Program-made: the position numbers and the translations under genes
The notes under the pieces: model-generated
Databases searched by the model: none
What the model was told of the DNA's origin: nothing
Seen by the model: the letters and a program-made list of their open reading frames with translations, nothing else
Shown here: positions 36,881-45,882 of the stretch, piece after piece
How positions within the stretch are numbered: the first letter of the stretch is position 1
Layout of the letters: each line of letters begins with the position of its first letter
NCBI GenBank assembly: GCA_947387575.1
Contig: CANDOC010000009.1
Coordinates: 219,952 to 283,951 of the forward strand
Direction: 5' to 3'
From: Spongorhabdus nitratireducens
GTDB taxonomy: Bacteria > Pseudomonadota > Gammaproteobacteria > Pseudomonadales > Endozoicomonadaceae
Length of the DNA: 64,000 nt

Positions 36881-37774
36881 TTATTCCAACGGATAAAAAC
36901 CTGAGCGGTTAATGGTGAAGCCATTGTGTTCTTTACCTGCCGGGACATGATTCAGTTGTTTCAGGTTTTCCCAGGCAGCGGTCTCGCCTCGCCGTTTATC
37001 AAGCCAGGTTGATGATTTCCAGTTCATAAAATGCAAGTACATAAACTCACGCTCACCATCCTGATCGTTAGTAAGCTGGCCATCTTTCCAGTGCCAGATC
37101 TCCGGATGCTCCCAGTTACCATTATGCCAGGGCTTGGGTGACAGAATGGTACTGTACTGCTCCTGAAAGTAGTTGTTGCGTTGATAAGGCGATGTTAACG
37201 AATAGAGCTTGCGAGCCCATGCGGGATACTTTTTATGGCGCAGAAAAACTTTGGAGTACTTTGACTCATCAATACCATGATGTTGCTCATCAGTGATTAA
37301 CTGTTGCCAGTTGGGAATTTTCTGATAGGCATTGATCATCATTTCATTATTCCGGAACAGGCAAAAATGACCGGAAAGCCTGTCCCAGTGGGATGATATC
37401 AGTTGGTGATTGAGAACTTTCGGCGTTAGAAACTTGCGTAGGTTGCCATATATAACATCGATGTCGCCATAACCGTAAAAATCGAATCCGGCAATATCAT
37501 CTTGGTGAATTTTTCCATAGCAGGGTCTTAGATCACATAATTTGTAACTATTGTTGGTTGTGAATTTAATGTTGAGAGTTTTTGATACTTTATTTTTATA
37601 GTTTTCAAAGGAGATAGGTACAAAAGTAATATTACTTGGACCTGTTTCAGGTATGTTGCAATCAGTATAAAACAGCCATTGAATAGTAGGGTTGAGACTG
37701 CATGACTCTATATACAGAGGAAACCATTCTGGCCAATGCCCGAAATAAGGGCTTATGATAATTATTTTCTTCAC
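36881..37774 (-). CDS. DUF6625-like putative glycosyltransferase
   Basis: 297-residue cytosolic protein starting IIIISPYFGHWPEWFPLYIESC, then FYTDCNIP. A central acidic motif reads YGYGDIDVIYGNLRKFL, with a DxD-like pair as in GT-A enzymes. SSHWDRLSGHFCLFRNN and YLHFMNWKSSTW follow. I recall this architecture as the DUF6625 family, found in capsule and LPS loci. The likely role is sugar transfer; donor and acceptor unknown. It lies six bases from the next gene on the same strand. Confidence 0.72.
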   Translation of the reverse strand: MKKIIIISPYFGHWPEWFPLYIESCSLNPTIQWLFYTDCNIPETGPSNITFVPISFENYKNKVSKTLNIKFTTNNSYKLCDLRPCYGKIHQDDIAGFDFYGYGDIDVIYGNLRKFLTPKVLNHQLISSHWDRLSGHFCLFRNNEMMINAYQKIPNWQQLITDEQHHGIDESKYSKVFLRHKKYPAWARKLYSLTSPYQRNNYFQEQYSTILSPKPWHNGNWEHPEIWHWKDGQLTNDQDGEREFMYLHFMNWKSSTWLDKRRGETAAWENLKQLNHVPAGKEHNGFTINRSGFYPLE

Positions 37775-37780
37775 AGGGTT

Positions 37781-39094
37781 TTACTCTAGTAAAAGTTGTT
37801 GAAGTTTTTTTCTATAAATATATCCAATGATCAAACCTTGCGGAAGGAAGAATAATAGCCACTGAAGGCCAGGGCGAGAAAGGAATCTGTATGTGTCAGT
37901 CATCATGCCTAAAAATCCAAATATCAAGACACATATTGTTATTGCAATAAAATTTGATTTTATATGCTGAAAGCAAATTAATAATGATGTAATGAAAATT
38001 ATAATGAATAATATTCCTGCAGGAATACCCCAGTTGAGACATATTTTAAATATCATATTATGTGGGTGGTTATAGGTATATTGGTCAATGACTATGTCCG
38101 GTGCAGATGAAAATCCATAACCAAACCATGGTGAGTTCAATATTTGTTGAAGTGCTTGATCCCAAATGTTAATTCGAATAAATAGTATCTCTGGGGCTGT
38201 ACGTGCGAGGCTAATCAGTTGTTTAAAATTATCAGACGATATATATGCGGCGATTAGTGCCAGGGCTATTGCTATCACTGTTATAGTTTTTGTTCTCATA
38301 CTGATTTTAGATATGTAAAATGCAGTGAGTATTGTTATCGCTATTGATGCTATAGGCCCTCTCGAATCTGATAAAATTATAAAAAAGATCAGTGGGATCA
38401 CCAAAATAAGGCAAGGAGCAGCTTTTTTCAAAGGTGCTCTTGAAATAAAGCCGACGAGAAATGCTGCAGAAACACCATAATAGAGTGCTGCCAGTATAGG
38501 ATTGTCAAAGTAGGCGTATTGGCCGACACCAAGGCTATGAATACGTTCTCCGCCAATATTCAGCATTCTAATTGATATGCTGTAATCATTAACTAGATAT
38601 TGAAATAAGATGCTAGCCAAGGCAAATGTGCTGGCTACTGTTGCGCTAATAAAAAATAGTCGGGTAGGTTTTTTTGTCGAGATTACGGAAACTGCAACAG
38701 CATAAATATAAATGATAATGTATAAAGATCTTGTTAGTACTTTCTCATGTCCAGAAAAGTCGCTCTTTAAAAAAAAAGGGTGAAGTATGATCCAGGAGAA
38801 AAGTATTATTATTAGCTTAATCAGGATATGGGATCTTAGTAAAAATGATGCAGTAGAATGTGTGTAAGCATTAATAACAATGGATGCCAAGGCAGGCAGG
38901 AGGCACCAGATGTAAACTTGAGTAATATACCCGCTACTACTTTCCAGCCAAAGTAATCCGGTAAACTGGATTAGTAATCCAAACGGAATTGCTTTGGTTC
39001 TTAAGAAATCATCAATCTCGGAGATTGATATTTTCGCGTCTTTTTTTAAAAGCATATAGTGTGCAGGCTGCCTATACTTGATTTTCTTTGTCAA
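37781..39094 (-). CDS. O-antigen ligase / polymerase-like membrane protein A
   Basis: 437-residue protein with about 12 hydrophobic helices. The WaaL/Wzy_C signature is visible: an SDSRGP motif after helix 7, the periplasmic-loop pattern IWDQALQQILNSPWFGYGF, and HPHNMIFKICLNWG. Members join O-antigen to lipid A-core (WaaL) or polymerise repeat units (Wzy); sequence alone does not separate these. Strongly AT-rich codons. It lies in a minus-strand run with GT2-A and galU. Confidence 0.82.
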   Translation of the reverse strand: MTKKIKYRQPAHYMLLKKDAKISISEIDDFLRTKAIPFGLLIQFTGLLWLESSSGYITQVYIWCLLPALASIVINAYTHSTASFLLRSHILIKLIIILFSWIILHPFFLKSDFSGHEKVLTRSLYIIIYIYAVAVSVISTKKPTRLFFISATVASTFALASILFQYLVNDYSISIRMLNIGGERIHSLGVGQYAYFDNPILAALYYGVSAAFLVGFISRAPLKKAAPCLILVIPLIFFIILSDSRGPIASIAITILTAFYISKISMRTKTITVIAIALALIAAYISSDNFKQLISLARTAPEILFIRINIWDQALQQILNSPWFGYGFSSAPDIVIDQYTYNHPHNMIFKICLNWGIPAGILFIIIFITSLLICFQHIKSNFIAITICVLIFGFLGMMTDTYRFLSRPGLQWLLFFLPQGLIIGYIYRKKLQQLLLE

Positions 39095-39099
39095 GATTT

Positions 39100-40032
39100 T
39101 TATCTAAAAATCAATCTTAAAAAACCTTTCAAAACACTTTTGTCATACGCTTTTATTGGTATTTTCTTTATAAGCTGTATTGCAAATGATTTGTCGCGCA
39201 TAGATGTTTTCAAAAACATGCTCTTTAATGTTTTGAATTTGACCGTTTCGTAGTGATTGGATTCCGGATACATTTCGATTATATGTAGCAAGTTTTCTGT
39301 CATGGCACGGTGGTTTCTGTGAATATTTTTGTCATGTTTTCTGTAATAGATTAACAGGTCATTCATGCCAGCTATTTTATATCCGGCTGCTGTGGCTTTT
39401 AGCCAGAAATATCGATCTTGAATCAGCTTAAGGCTGGGATCAAAGCCACCAATCTTATCAGTTACATCTTTTCGGATCATTGCTGATGATGCGGGGATTA
39501 TATCCTTTTTATCCATGAATACATCATCAAAATCAAGCGTTCTGAACTTCGAGAAACGGCGAGGGGATGCTAGTTCTTTTTTATCATTAATAATCAGCAT
39601 ATTTCCGCCACAAATAGCAATATCCTGATTTCTACACATGAAGCGAACCTGCTTGGATATTTTGTCGGGGAGAAATATATCATCAGAATCCAGCAGTGCT
39701 ATAAATTTTCCATTTGCCTCTTTTAGCCCTGTATTAGTGGCTTCAGAAAGACCTTTATTGTACTGGTGGATAACTTTGAAATTATGCTGAGCAGATAAGC
39801 GGTTTAAAATTTCTTCAGATTTGTCAGTGGATCCGTCATTTACAACAATCAATTCTATATTTTCGTATGTCTGACCTAAAACGCTCTGGATTGCATCTTC
39901 AATATATTGGTCGTGGTTATAGCATGTTACAATAACTGACACGAGAGGTGTGTTGGTTTGACAGACATCTGCAGGAATTTTTGACACTAATGTGCTTGTT
40001 TTTGAGTTTATATTTCGAATGTTATCCTGCAT
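39100..40032 (-). CDS. GT2-family glycosyltransferase A
   Basis: 310-residue GT-A enzyme. The N-terminal donor-binding domain shows LVSVIVTCYNHDQYIEDAIQSVLGQTYENIELIVVNDGSTD and the metal-binding LLDSDD. Acceptor-side block: FDPSLKLIQDRYFWLKATAAGYK. The C-terminal segment (RDKSFAIQLIKKIPIKA...VLKGFLRLIF) closely resembles that of the GT2 at 51093, so these are paralogues. It sits six bases upstream of the ligase-like gene and three bases after galU; the three are one operon. Confidence 0.88.
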   Translation of the reverse strand: MQDNIRNINSKTSTLVSKIPADVCQTNTPLVSVIVTCYNHDQYIEDAIQSVLGQTYENIELIVVNDGSTDKSEEILNRLSAQHNFKVIHQYNKGLSEATNTGLKEANGKFIALLDSDDIFLPDKISKQVRFMCRNQDIAICGGNMLIINDKKELASPRRFSKFRTLDFDDVFMDKKDIIPASSAMIRKDVTDKIGGFDPSLKLIQDRYFWLKATAAGYKIAGMNDLLIYYRKHDKNIHRNHRAMTENLLHIIEMYPESNHYETVKFKTLKSMFLKTSMRDKSFAIQLIKKIPIKAYDKSVLKGFLRLIFR

Positions 40033-40035
40033 ATA

Positions 40036-40977
40036 TCACCTGTATCTATCATTGTCGGTATGAAGTCTGATCGCTTTCTGACTAAGGTAACTGCCTAATT
40101 GGTTTTGAATATCAGGGTGTTTTAATCCTAGCTCGATATTGGCTATTAGAAAGCCAAGCTTATAGCCACAGTCATGACGTATTCCCTGAAAATGGAACCC
40201 GTATACTTCTTGCTCTTTTAGTAACCCGTAGATTGCATCAGTTAATTGGACTTCTCCATTTATTCCTGGGTTTAGCTGCTCTAAAAAGTTGAATATCTCT
40301 GGTTGAAAAATGTAGCGGCCAATGACTCCAAGATTAGATGGTGCAAGATCTGATGGCGGCTTCTCTACAATGCCATTCAGCCTGTATGTATCTCCTTCCG
40401 ATGTAGCCGGATCAATGACTCCATAGCTGGAAATATTTGCATCATCAATAGATTCTACAGCTACGACTGAAGCATGTTTTTGTAATGCAATAGAGGCCAT
40501 TTGGCCAAGACATGGTGCACTATCATTTGGTTGAATGAGGTCATCAGCAAGAATGACAGCAAAAGGCTCCGGACCAATAATATCGCGACTGCAAAGTACT
40601 GCATGGCCCAGCCCCAGTGCTTCTTTCTGGCGGACATAGAAACAGTTTATATTTGGAGGAATGATACCTTCGACCATTCTGAGCAGTTCATCCTTTCCTG
40701 CCTGCATGAGCTTATGTTCAAGCTCGAAGTTTTTGTCGAAATGGTCCTCGATGGATCGCTTGGTCCAGGAGGTAACGAAAATGAGGTCTGTCATGCCTGC
40801 AGCAATAGCTTCTTCCACTGCATATTGAATAAGAGGCTTGTCTACAACAGGCAACATTTCCTTGGGACAGGCTTTGGTCGCGGGAAGAAAACGGGTCCCC
40901 AGCCCAGCTACCGGAAATACGGCTTTCCTTACTTTCTTATATGGTTCCACAGCGATAGCTCTTGAATAATCGGGCAA
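40036..40977 (-). CDS. galU: UTP--glucose-1-phosphate uridylyltransferase
   Basis: Makes UDP-glucose from UTP and glucose-1-phosphate. 313 residues. Signature: KAVFPVAGLGTRFLPATKACPKEMLPVVDKPLIQYAVEEA, then VRQKEALGLGHAV, FAVILADDL and GIVEKP. The protein has a short N-terminal extension (MPDYSRAIAVEPYKK) before the usual start. It is the first gene of the minus-strand half of the locus and supplies donor for glucose-containing glycans. Confidence 0.95.
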   Translation of the reverse strand: MPDYSRAIAVEPYKKVRKAVFPVAGLGTRFLPATKACPKEMLPVVDKPLIQYAVEEAIAAGMTDLIFVTSWTKRSIEDHFDKNFELEHKLMQAGKDELLRMVEGIIPPNINCFYVRQKEALGLGHAVLCSRDIIGPEPFAVILADDLIQPNDSAPCLGQMASIALQKHASVVAVESIDDANISSYGVIDPATSEGDTYRLNGIVEKPPSDLAPSNLGVIGRYIFQPEIFNFLEQLNPGINGEVQLTDAIYGLLKEQEVYGFHFQGIRHDCGYKLGFLIANIELGLKHPDIQNQLGSYLSQKAIRLHTDNDRYR

Positions 40978-41290
40978 GGCGACTAACTGGCCAAGGTCAG
41001 CGGCAGTGCGACTTTAGAAACCTAAAACATGACAAAAGTTCCCATTTTATGCTTGAGAGGTATTTCAGCTTAATTTCATTGTCACGGATTAAACAAAGGT
41101 TGTGAAAAGTACTTAATCAAAAACAAATATGATTGAGTCACAAAAGCGACTGCCAGTTGTTCAGCACAGCCTATCTCGCTTATAACGGATATGAATATAT
41201 GTTATTGTTTGGTGATTATATGGAAATATACGAATTTTGTTTCTAGTTCATCCCGTTAGCATGTGACTTAGTTTTGTCACCGGAGCAATC
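40978..41290. other. divergent promoter region galU / GT2
   Basis: About 310 AT-rich bases. A possible plus-strand promoter is TTGTTC (41157-41162), 18 bases, TATAAC (41181-41186). No repeat, RNA gene or ops element is seen here. Confidence 0.4.
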
Positions 41291-42250
41291 TTGATCGTGC
41301 AGCCTCAGTTTCCGCTCTTCAGTATTGTTATCCCTGCCTACAACTACGCACGTACACTCCCAAGGGCTGTTGAGTCTGTCTTGAGCCAATCTGGTAACGA
41401 CTATGAACTGGTGGTCGTAAATGATGGTTCAACAGATAATACTGCTGAGGTTTTAGCCCAGCTACAAACTAGGTTTGGTGACAAATTTACCTACCACAAC
41501 AAGATTAATGGCGGGCCAGCAGCAACTCGCAATTGTGGCATTGACAATAGTTGTGGAACTTATCTGATTTTTCTGGATGCAGATGATGAAATGGTGCCCG
41601 GAGCTCTGGAAGCTATCAGAAAGCATATCAGTCAGAATTCTGATTCTCAGATGATCATTGGTGGCCACTACTCTTGTGATGAAACAGGGAAGGATTCTGA
41701 GCATAAAGTCAAGCCTATTCCTGAAACGCCACTGGAACGTCTAAAAGCCTATTTGCTGGAGAAAAAGCTCTCAGTTTCGCATGGCTCCATGGCAGTTCAT
41801 CGAGATGTTTTCAAGCAATATCGCTACCCTGAGCATTTCAGGAATTCTGAAGATATCTCTATGTTTGCCTATATTCTCGCTAATTTTCATTGCACTGCGC
41901 TTGATTTTCCGGTCGCTCGTATTCACAAACATGGTGACAGCCTTCGGCATAATACCCAGTATGCTGAAAGCATTGGTACTGCACTGATTTCGGAGGTGTT
42001 TGACCCGTCTCGTGTGCCAGAGCCGCTTCAGGTGTTGAGAGAGCCTTATTCCGCACAGCGAAACCTGTCTCTATTCAGAACATTTTTTCTGGCAGGTAAC
42101 TATGCACGTGCGCTGTCTTGTTACTTTACGGCTTGGCAGCATAGTGATGAGTTACCAAGAAAATGGAGCTATCGCAAGAAAGCAATTCAAGCGTCTTTCT
42201 GGCTTCTGATAGGCAAAAAACGAAAAAATGTTGCCACTGAGGCGGCTTAA
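41291..42250 (+). CDS. GT2-family glycosyltransferase B
   Basis: 319-residue GT-A enzyme, apparently started by TTG 41291 with GGAG five bases upstream (a GTG two codons later is possible). Donor domain: FSIVIPAYNYARTLPRAVESVLSQ, VVVNDGSTD and LIFLDADDE. ATRNCGIDNSCGTYL is typical of the family. Unlike the other GT2s here it lacks the shared C-terminal RDKSFA block. It stands alone upstream of the ops element and is divergent from galU. Confidence 0.85.
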   Translation: MIVQPQFPLFSIVIPAYNYARTLPRAVESVLSQSGNDYELVVVNDGSTDNTAEVLAQLQTRFGDKFTYHNKINGGPAATRNCGIDNSCGTYLIFLDADDEMVPGALEAIRKHISQNSDSQMIIGGHYSCDETGKDSEHKVKPIPETPLERLKAYLLEKKLSVSHGSMAVHRDVFKQYRYPEHFRNSEDISMFAYILANFHCTALDFPVARIHKHGDSLRHNTQYAESIGTALISEVFDPSRVPEPLQVLREPYSAQRNLSLFRTFFLAGNYARALSCYFTAWQHSDELPRKWSYRKKAIQASFWLLIGKKRKNVATEAA

Positions 42251-42568
42251 CCATTCAGGACAAAACGACAGGGGACGACCCTTGGCCGTCTCCTTCCCTT
42301 CATTGCATAACCCCTTGATGGGAGTAAAATGCCCTCTTCGTTGCGGTCTGCATGTCAGAGTTGCATCGGGAATACAACGCTTTAAGTGGAAAAGGCTGGA
42401 AAGTAATAACTTTGGACCTTTTCGGCTGCGGGTTTACCCATGTTATGAGGCGCAAAAACCGGATCATGTATGCCGCCTTTGGCATGAAACTCGAGCAAAA
42501 TCCCGGATTAATCCTGTCACTTTTGTTACTCAGGAGCTCAGGGGTACTACACAGAGTTATCGCTGTTT
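42251..42568. other. leader region upstream of the RfaH-type element
   Basis: The segment between GT2-B and the JUMPstart should contain the promoter of the right-hand operon. A 77-codon frame (42352-42585) runs into the JUMPstart and has no recognisable family or ribosome site, so I do not call it. A weak pair TTGTTA (42523-42528) / TACTAC (42545-42550), spacing 16, is the only promoter candidate. Confidence 0.35.
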
Positions 42569-42604
42569 CAGCAGGTTGCGTTTAAGCTGAAGGGCGGTAG
42601 CGTG
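42569..42604 (+). promoter_or_regulatory. JUMPstart with ops element (RfaH recruitment site)
   Basis: The 12-base ops core GGCGGTAGCGTG is present exactly at 42593-42604. The upstream part (CAGCAGGTTGCG and TTTAAGC, 42569-42587) follows the layout of the longer JUMPstart sequence (CAG, GGTAGCTGTTAAGC). It lies 32 bases before the GT4-B start, in the untranslated leader. Known role: a paused RNA polymerase exposes ops to the NusG paralogue RfaH, which suppresses termination and promotes translation across long LPS and capsule operons. Confidence 0.88.
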
Positions 42605-42635
42605 CCTGAATTAGCTGATCCAACCCTGATATAGT

Positions 42636-43766
42636 ATGACATCAAACAAAAAACTCAGAGTTCTGCAGTTGCAGAATAATTTTAGTGCCAACCCTTCTGA
42701 TCTTGCCGAACAGATCGTTCTAGGCTTGCCGGTAAGTCAATTTGAAGTGACTTCCGCATTTTTAAAGAGAAAACCTGGACCTGACGAACTCCCCAGTGCT
42801 GCAAGTAACTCAGTATACTTTGAGTTTAAAAGTAGCCAGCTGAAAGGATTTCAGCGCTACTTGGTCTTATTCAAGCTCTATAAATTTTGCAAGCAGCAGC
42901 AATTTGACGTAGTCATATGCCACCGCTTCAAGCCGACACACTTGATGTTGTTGCTTAGTCGTTTTTTAAAAGTTCAGCGGTTTATCAGTGTAACGCATGG
43001 CATCGGGGACTATGATCGCAGCTACCGTCAGCGAGCAGTCACAAAGTATATGGATGACAAGTGGCGTTTTGTAGGTGTGTCTCAATCTGTGCGAAATGAT
43101 TTGATTACTCACTGTAAAGGATTAAATGAGCACAATGCGCTGGCAATAAATAATGCGATAGATATTCAGCGAGCTCAGAGGGTACAGCTTTTCAGGGCAG
43201 AGGCCAGAGAGTTGCTCGGTATCGATCGCAACAGATTTGTTTTCGGAACCATTGGTCGTCTGGTTGAGGTCAAAGGTCAGAAATATCTGATCGATGCTGT
43301 CAGTTTTCTAAAGGATAAATACCCGTCAGTACAGGTTGTTATTATCGGTGGTGGAAGACTGGAGAAATCATTACAGCATCAGATTGATGAAGCAGGTTTA
43401 GCAGCTCATGTAAAACTGACTGGCTGGCGTGATGATGCCTTGCAGTATGTCAAGGCATTTGATGTTTTTGCCCTGCCATCGCTGAGCGAAGGTATGCCTA
43501 TCTCCCTGCTTGAAGCTATGAGTGGAGGATTACCTACGCTGGGCAGTGACATTCCATCAATCCGCCCGGTCATTGAAAGTGTGGGGCAGCTTGCAGAAGT
43601 AAAAAGTGCGCAAGCACTGGCTAATGCAATGGAGTATTATCTGCAGCTCACGGCAGAGCAGCTGAAAACATCGGGTGACCGGCATTTTAAATATCTGTGC
43701 GATCACCACTCTATCGAAGAATATCGAAGCAATTATCGTCGTTTAATTGAATTTAGTTCGATCTAA
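42636..43766 (+). CDS. GT4-family glycosyltransferase B
   Basis: 376-residue GT-B enzyme. Signature: TIGRLVEVKGQKYLIDAVSFL, VVIIGGGRLEKSLQ, VKLTGWRDDALQYVKAFDVFALPSLSEGMPISLLEAM. The N-terminal block LRVLQLQNNFS...GLPVSQFEVTSAFLKRKPGPDEL mirrors GT4-A at 35745. First gene after the ops element. Donor and acceptor are not determinable. Confidence 0.88.
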   Translation: MTSNKKLRVLQLQNNFSANPSDLAEQIVLGLPVSQFEVTSAFLKRKPGPDELPSAASNSVYFEFKSSQLKGFQRYLVLFKLYKFCKQQQFDVVICHRFKPTHLMLLLSRFLKVQRFISVTHGIGDYDRSYRQRAVTKYMDDKWRFVGVSQSVRNDLITHCKGLNEHNALAINNAIDIQRAQRVQLFRAEARELLGIDRNRFVFGTIGRLVEVKGQKYLIDAVSFLKDKYPSVQVVIIGGGRLEKSLQHQIDEAGLAAHVKLTGWRDDALQYVKAFDVFALPSLSEGMPISLLEAMSGGLPTLGSDIPSIRPVIESVGQLAEVKSAQALANAMEYYLQLTAEQLKTSGDRHFKYLCDHHSIEEYRSNYRRLIEFSSI

Positions 43767-43891
43767 AGCTTTTCTTTTCACGACTAACTTCTGACCATAA
43801 TTTTGAATATGGTTGTTCACAAAATTGAGAGGCTGTATTCTTTCGATGTCTTCTTAATTTTAGTTTGTTATAAAATTAAGGTGTTTTTTAT

Positions 43892-44869
43892 ATGGTGAAT
43901 GATTTAGTTAGTATAATTGTTCCAGTTTATAATGCCGAAAAGTATCTTGAAGATTCTGTAAGGTCGTTAATTGCTCAAACCTATACCAATATTGAGATAA
44001 TTATTGTTGATGACGGGTCTAGTGATAGCTCTTTAACTACTGCAAAAAAAATGGCATTGTTAGATAGTAGAATTAAAGTTTATAAGAAAGACAATGGAGG
44101 AGTGTCTTCAGCACGGAACTACGGATTATCTGTTGCACTTGGAAGATATATTGCTCTGCAGGATGCAGATGATCTTGCAAGAAAGGACAGGATTGAGAAG
44201 CAGCTTTTGTTTTTAAGAGAGAATAGATTGGATTTATGTGGCTGTGCGTTACATATATTTGGATCTAAAGAGAAGGAAAAAATATATCCAGAAAAAGATT
44301 CTGATCTGAAATTTAACCTAATTTTTTTTGGTAGAACAATAGCCGGACCCAGTATTCTTTTTGATCGAAAAAGTAGTGATGGTTTGACTTTTGATGAAAG
44401 TATTTCTTTTGGTGAAGACTTTGATTTTATTTTAAGGTTTGCCTTTCAAAAAGGAATTAAAATAGGTAATTTGAAAGAGGCTGTGTATCTTTATCGACAG
44501 CACAGTGCTCAGGCAACGCAAAAGTTAAAAGCCACGAACAAAAAAAATATGATACAGATAGTTTTTAAATTTCTTGACAGTAAAAATGTGCAAGCATCTA
44601 TTGGTGATGTTGAGCAACACTTTTCTATATGTAAAGAAAAGAAGCGTATATTCGATAATGAATCATATCTGATGTTTTTATATCAGGTGTATTGCTTTTC
44701 CAAAGAATACTTTGTGAATAAAAAGATGTGGGGAAGGGTTTTGTGTGAGGTTTTTCCTTTTGTGAAAAAGAGTGATCTTTCAGGAGATCAGTCGATAAAG
44801 TTTAATTTTCTGTATTCTAAGCTGCCATTGTATAAAAAAGTTGGAATTAAACTGAGAGCGAATTTTTAA
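43892..44869 (+). CDS. GT2-family glycosyltransferase C (AT-rich)
   Basis: 325-residue GT-A enzyme. Donor domain: VSIIVPVYNAEKYLEDSVRSLIAQTYTNIEIIIVDDGSSD, GGVSSARNYGL and LQDADD. FGEDFDFILRFA follows on the acceptor side. Codons are much more AT-rich than in gmd or manC downstream, with many AAA, TTT and ATA codons, which points to separate origin. No clear ribosome site precedes ATG 43892. Confidence 0.87.
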   Translation: MVNDLVSIIVPVYNAEKYLEDSVRSLIAQTYTNIEIIIVDDGSSDSSLTTAKKMALLDSRIKVYKKDNGGVSSARNYGLSVALGRYIALQDADDLARKDRIEKQLLFLRENRLDLCGCALHIFGSKEKEKIYPEKDSDLKFNLIFFGRTIAGPSILFDRKSSDGLTFDESISFGEDFDFILRFAFQKGIKIGNLKEAVYLYRQHSAQATQKLKATNKKNMIQIVFKFLDSKNVQASIGDVEQHFSICKEKKRIFDNESYLMFLYQVYCFSKEYFVNKKMWGRVLCEVFPFVKKSDLSGDQSIKFNFLYSKLPLYKKVGIKLRANF

Positions 44870-44960
44870 ATTTAAATTGAAGTTCATTTTAATTTGGCAG
44901 TGATTTTTAAAGTGGAATTATAGATTGCTTTTTTATAGTTTTATTATTTTAGGAGTTTAA

Positions 44961-45839
44961 ATGATTATTGCTAAGCCAGTCGGAGGGTTGGCAAATCAAA
45001 TGGCAGTATATGCCGCGGCAAAAGCGTTAGCAATGCACCATGGTGTGTCTCTAAAGCTTGATGTTAGGCACTGCATAGATGGGACTATTTTTGAATATAG
45101 GCTAAACCATCTTAATCTAGATGTTGAGTTTGCTACTGAAGAAGAAATAAAAAAAACAATAAAATCAACAGGTGTGTCATGCATTGACAAATTGAAAAAG
45201 AAAATTCATAAAAAAACAGGGTTTAATATCTGGGGGGAGTACAGAGAAAAAGATCTAAATTTTGATGATCATTTTTTTGATCTTCCAAGTAATATTTATC
45301 TTGTAGGAAATTTTCCTAGTATTTTATATTATGAGAGCGTAGTTAGCATCCTTAGAGAAGAGTTTCAAGTTAAAAGTACGGGGACCGAAAAAACAAAAGA
45401 ATGGGAAAAGAAAATATTGGGTACTCCTGAAAGCGTTTGTATCCATGTTCGTCGAGGAGATTACAAAAATAAAAAAACACAGGCTTATCATGGTTTGTTG
45501 GGTGTTGAGTTTTTTCAGAGCGCAATAAACTATATGAAGGATACTCTTAATGATCCAGAGTTTTTTGTTTTTTCGGATGAAATCGATTGGGTGAAAAATA
45601 ATTTAATCACTGACTTTCCCATGCATTATGTTGACTGCCACTCGGGATTAGAGGGGCACCTTGATTTTCGTTTAATGCAGAAATGCCGTCATTTTATCAC
45701 ATCAAATAGTGGTTTCAGTCGATGGCCCGCTTTTTTAAGTGTCCATCAAGGTAAGGTTGTATGTATACCAAAAAATTGGTTTGTTGAAAGTAGAATAAAT
45801 GAAAATGAAATAGCGCCTGTAAGCTGGGTCAGACTGTAA
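44961..45839 (+). CDS. GT11-family alpha-1,2-fucosyl/colitosyl-transferase
   Basis: 292-residue member of the family that transfers L-fucose or, in colitose-bearing serotypes, L-colitose from the GDP sugar. The motifs are clear: PVGGLANQMAVYAAAKALA, the GDP-binding HVRRGDY, FFVFSDEIDWVK, and LMQKCRHFITSNSGFSRWPAFL. GGAG sits near the start (TTTAGGAGTTTAAATG). AT-rich like GT2-C. Because colD lies downstream, colitose is a more likely donor than fucose. Confidence 0.88.
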   Translation: MIIAKPVGGLANQMAVYAAAKALAMHHGVSLKLDVRHCIDGTIFEYRLNHLNLDVEFATEEEIKKTIKSTGVSCIDKLKKKIHKKTGFNIWGEYREKDLNFDDHFFDLPSNIYLVGNFPSILYYESVVSILREEFQVKSTGTEKTKEWEKKILGTPESVCIHVRRGDYKNKKTQAYHGLLGVEFFQSAINYMKDTLNDPEFFVFSDEIDWVKNNLITDFPMHYVDCHSGLEGHLDFRLMQKCRHFITSNSGFSRWPAFLSVHQGKVVCIPKNWFVESRINENEIAPVSWVRL

Positions 45840-45882
45840 AGGCGAATTCTACATAGATTGATTTTCAGTAAAGGTTCTCTCA

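Noticed and set aside
42352..42585. 77-codon frame upstream of the ops element
   Set aside because: It runs into the JUMPstart sequence, lacks a ribosome site and resembles no family; possibly a remnant, but not supportable.
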